Source: CAYURR01 sp964446745 (lineage in GTDB: Bacteria > Bacillota > Clostridia > Lachnospirales > WQUN01). From it: 10,209 bases of DNA. A program made the position numbers and the translations under genes. Numbering within the stretch: position 1 is the stretch's first letter; the number at the start of each line of letters is the position of its first letter. Where the stretch lies: positions 1-10,209 of the forward strand of contig CAYURR010000106.1 of NCBI GenBank assembly GCA_964446745.1. The letters are read 5' to 3'. Positions 7,783 through 10,209 of the stretch are shown one piece after another. Under the pieces are notes generated by a model. That model saw nothing but the letters and a program-made list of their open reading frames with translations, did not search any database and had not been told where the DNA came from.

Positions 7783-9381
7783 TTGAAAAGATTTGTTGCA
7801 ATCTTATTGACAGCGGCAATGCTTATGCAGGCCGGATGCTCATCTGGTAAAATCCAACAACCAAACACAACGTCAGAGCAAACAACCACAACTGAGCAAA
7901 ATACGGAAACACAGGCAGAGGCAAGCACCGAGACACAGACCGAAGCCACAAGCGAGACAGCATCAGCTGAAAAGCTCGAGCTGACCGTAATGGCAAGCGA
8001 GCATCCGAACCAACCGTTCAGGTCCGATTCGGAGGTATTTAAGTGGATCGAGGAGCGCACGAATGTCAAAGTAAAGTTAGAAGCGTTCCCGGGCGCGGAC
8101 TGGCAAGCAAAGGCTACGACACTCATGGCAACCGACAACATGCCGGACATGATGTTAAAGGTGCCCGACTACGCAAAATTCGCTCGTGAAGGTTTGTTTT
8201 TAAAGCTCAGCGACTACTTTGATGTAATGCCGAACTTCAAGAAGATCTATGACGAGACACCGGCTATCAACTCCCTGCTTGTAGATGGTGATTTGTATGC
8301 GTTCCCGACCATGGCACGTTATCTGAACCGCATGGGTCTGGTACCGATGATCCGCGAGGACCTCGTAAAGGCGTACGGGCTCAGCACACCGACCTCGTTC
8401 GAGGAACTCTTAAATGTACTTAAGGTGTTCAAGGAAAAAAATCCGGATGCTAACCCATGGGTAATACGTAACAATAACATAATCAATAACATCTCGTTCC
8501 CGATGGGTTCGGGTTATGGTATGTACTTTGACGGCGATGTAGACGGTGGCACATTCCTGTACGGACAAGCTACCGAGGAGTTCAAGGACGTACTGACATT
8601 TGTAAACAAGCTGTATACAGAAGGCTTGTTGGATCCGGACTACGCAACGGTAAACCCGCAGCAATGGTCTGAGAAGATGAGCACAGGAAACGGTCTGTTC
8701 TACTTCGACAACCCGTCGTTTGCTATTAACTTTGACAAATCCTTAAAGCAGCTCGATGCGAACTTTACACTTGCGCCGATGCCCACGCTTAAGAACTTCA
8801 AGGGGCAGCAGAGAAACTATTTCTATCCGAAGCACTGGCTCGAGGCGGATGTCGTGAGCTCAAACGTAAAGAACCCTGAGGCTATTGCTAAATTCGTTGA
8901 TTGGATGTACAGCGAAGAGGGTGCAGACCTGTTGAACTTTGGTGTAGAGGGCGTCACCTATACAAAGAACGGTGAGGAGTATCAGATCGCACAAGAGATA
9001 GTAGACAACCACAAGGCAAACGATACCGACCCGTGGCGCGGATTTATGGGTCAGTATGGCTTGGGTCTGTTGGGCTTCTGCGCATACATGGACGAACGTA
9101 ATCAGTGGCAGTTTATGGATCCTACCGTAAAGACATGGTATGATCTTTGGATCGCGGATACAAGCATGCGTGAACCGGTCCTGCTGCCGATCCTGTCAGA
9201 GGCTGATCAAGCGATATATGCGGATATCATCACAAAGTGCAATACCATCTATGACAGCGAGGTTCATAACTTCATCACAGGCGCGAAGCCCATCTCGGAA
9301 TGGGATAACGTAGTCGCACAGTTCAAGGATTCGGGCATTGACGATGCGATCAAGATGGTAAACGACGCATATAAGAAATAA
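7783..9381 (+). CDS. Extracellular solute-binding lipoprotein of a sugar ABC transporter, LplA type
   Basis: This lipid-anchored receptor captures the sugar outside the cell and delivers it to the two permeases coded just upstream. The 532 residues fit the long LplA-like group of family 1 binding proteins. Residues 1-18 are a lipoprotein signal peptide (MKRF, hydrophobic core, then QAGC); Cys19 is the expected lipidated residue, with Gln at -3 where Leu is commoner. Residues 20-63 are a low-complexity linker made almost only of Thr, Glu, Gln, Ser and Ala, probably a flexible tether. The binding domain starts at about 64 with LELTVMASEH and runs to the end; DNMPDMMLK and SEEGADLLNFG are typical of the group. 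The start codon is TTG, set by AGGAGGG at 7769-7775. The gap from the second permease is 21 bases. The ligand is not predictable from sequence, but the sialidase-like gene that follows suggests an oligosaccharide or acidic sugar. Confidence 0.93.
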   Translation: MKRFVAILLTAAMLMQAGCSSGKIQQPNTTSEQTTTTEQNTETQAEASTETQTEATSETASAEKLELTVMASEHPNQPFRSDSEVFKWIEERTNVKVKLEAFPGADWQAKATTLMATDNMPDMMLKVPDYAKFAREGLFLKLSDYFDVMPNFKKIYDETPAINSLLVDGDLYAFPTMARYLNRMGLVPMIREDLVKAYGLSTPTSFEELLNVLKVFKEKNPDANPWVIRNNNIINNISFPMGSGYGMYFDGDVDGGTFLYGQATEEFKDVLTFVNKLYTEGLLDPDYATVNPQQWSEKMSTGNGLFYFDNPSFAINFDKSLKQLDANFTLAPMPTLKNFKGQQRNYFYPKHWLEADVVSSNVKNPEAIAKFVDWMYSEEGADLLNFGVEGVTYTKNGEEYQIAQEIVDNHKANDTDPWRGFMGQYGLGLLGFCAYMDERNQWQFMDPTVKTWYDLWIADTSMREPVLLPILSEADQAIYADIITKCNTIYDSEVHNFITGAKPISEWDNVVAQFKDSGIDDAIKMVNDAYKK

Positions 9382-9419
9382 AATGCAAGGCTTGAAGATT
9401 TCAAATAACGGAGGTTACC

Positions 9420-10209
9420 ATGCAGAGCCTTATTATTACAAAGCAGCATATCTTTGAAACAGATAAGTATTTTAACGAGTGCCATGCCTCCACAATACTA
9501 CCGCTTCGACACGGCGAAGCGGTAGCGGCCTGGTTTGCGGGATCATATGAATCCCATGTAGACGTGGGTATCTGGCTGTCGATCAGAACAAACGATTTCT
9601 GGTCAGAGCCCGTATGCGTAGCAAAGGACGAGAACTATCCATGCTGGAATCCCGTGCTGCATGCCGCCGAAAACGGTACGATCTATCTCTACTACAAGGT
9701 CGGGCCGAACCCGCGCATATGGTGGACCATGCTTATGGTATCCAAAGACAACGCGCGTACATGGAGCGAATCTGCAAAGCTCGTAGCGGATGATAACTTC
9801 GGACGCGGACCCGTAAAGAACAAGATAATCGTGACCTCGAAGGGACGATGGCTGGCTCCCGCAAGCATCGAGACCACGGAAACCTTTGACGCGTTTGTAG
9901 ATGTGTCTGAGGATCAAGGGAAAACCTTTACGATGAGCAATATCCTAAAGGTCGAGAGTGAGACGAAGCAGGGTATCATACAGCCGACGCTTTGGGAATC
10001 ACAGCCTGACCATATCCACATGCTGCTGCGTTCGTCTGAGGGATGTATATTCCGCGCGGATTCGGAGGATGGCGGATATACATGGTGCGACCCGTATAAG
10101 ACGGAACTGCCGAACAACAACAGCGGTATTGACGCGGTCACGATGAGAGACGGAAAGATCGCGCTTGTATATAACCCGATAGGGAAGAACTGGGGAGAAC
10201 GCACGCCGA
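9420..10209 (+). CDS. BNR/Asp-box sialidase-like hydrolase, 3' end cut off
   Basis: The frame is open from ATG 9420 to the window end (263 residues seen); its stop lies outside. The start has GGAGG at 9410-9414, five bases upstream, and is 38 bases after the binding-protein gene. The protein resembles the predicted neuraminidase group with a BNR_2 beta-propeller (PF13088, COG4692). Three Asp boxes of the form SxDxGxTW are visible: SKDNARTW (108-115, Ala for Gly), SEDQGKTF (163-170) and SEDGGYTW (215-222). Other conserved stretches are CHASTILPL (21-29), WNPVL (76-80), GRGPVKNK (128-135), IIQPTLWES (186-194) and LPNNNSGID (230-238). There is no signal peptide or membrane segment, so it should act in the cytoplasm on imported sugar. 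The FRIP motif of GH33 sialidases is not seen near the N-terminus, so true sialidase activity is unproven; the group may cleave other acidic or deoxy sugars. Family assignment is firm and activity is open. Confidence 0.88.
   Translation, partial: MQSLIITKQHIFETDKYFNECHASTILPLRHGEAVAAWFAGSYESHVDVGIWLSIRTNDFWSEPVCVAKDENYPCWNPVLHAAENGTIYLYYKVGPNPRIWWTMLMVSKDNARTWSESAKLVADDNFGRGPVKNKIIVTSKGRWLAPASIETTETFDAFVDVSEDQGKTFTMSNILKVESETKQGIIQPTLWESQPDHIHMLLRSSEGCIFRADSEDGGYTWCDPYKTELPNNNSGIDAVTMRDGKIALVYNPIGKNWGERTP
9498..9525 (+). other. Perfect 11-bp inverted repeat inside the start of the BNR gene
   Basis: CTACCGCTTCG (9498-9508) and CGAAGCGGTAG (9515-9525) are exact inverse copies with a six-base loop, 78 bases into the coding region. 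In mRNA this would be a stable hairpin just behind the translation start zone. No T-run follows, so it does not look like a terminator. It may influence translation or mRNA processing between the binding-protein and enzyme genes, may be a protein-binding dyad, or may be chance. Confidence 0.45.

Noticed and set aside
7767..8150. 127-codon minus-strand frame over the lipoprotein start
   Set aside because: Its Ser/Val/Cys-rich product is the antisense of the low-complexity linker and signal peptide.
9392..9404. Small palindrome TTGAAGATTTCAA after the binding-protein gene as a terminator
   Set aside because: The stem is five A/T-rich pairs with no following T-run, and the next gene follows closely with a good ribosome site.

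Overview
The window looks like a chromosomal segment from a Gram-positive anaerobe-type bacterium of the Bacillota, most likely class Clostridia. The reasons are strong AGGAGG-type ribosome sites, a TTG start on a lipoprotein gene, LplB/YtcP/LplA-type carbohydrate ABC transport genes without an ATPase gene, and a membrane-anchored GH18 protein with copper-amine-oxidase-like N-terminal and SH3 domains. Base composition is moderate and isoleucine is often coded by ATA. I cannot name a genus. All supported genes lie on the + strand.

Left block (about 1-5582). Three genes follow each other with gaps of only 36 and 39 bases and no visible terminator between them. The first is the 3' part of a gene fusing a degenerate staphylococcal-nuclease-like domain to five helix-hairpin-helix (ComEA-like) repeats. 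The second is a full-length glycogen phosphorylase (glgP). The third is a membrane-anchored GH18-type glycosidase. Their functions (possible nucleic-acid binding, storage-glucan breakdown, cell-wall or extracellular glycan hydrolysis) do not form one obvious pathway, so their tight packing may be positional rather than functional.

Intergenic block (5583-5937). This holds a 154-bp imperfect palindrome (5609-5762), which looks like a dispersed palindromic repeat or MITE-like insertion and may also end transcription of the left block. A probable promoter region with two small dyads and a strong ribosome site follows it. The start of the next gene is unclear.

Right block (5938-10209). This is a carbohydrate uptake operon: two membrane permeases (LplB-like and YtcP-like), a lipoprotein solute-binding protein of the LplA type, and the 5' part of a cytoplasmic BNR/Asp-box sialidase-like hydrolase cut by the window end. 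By inference, a sugar or short oligosaccharide is captured outside, imported with energy from a shared ATPase coded elsewhere (as MsmX-type ATPases do in relatives), and acted on inside by the BNR enzyme. The substrate is not identifiable from sequence alone. No tRNA, rRNA, CRISPR array or transposase gene was seen.
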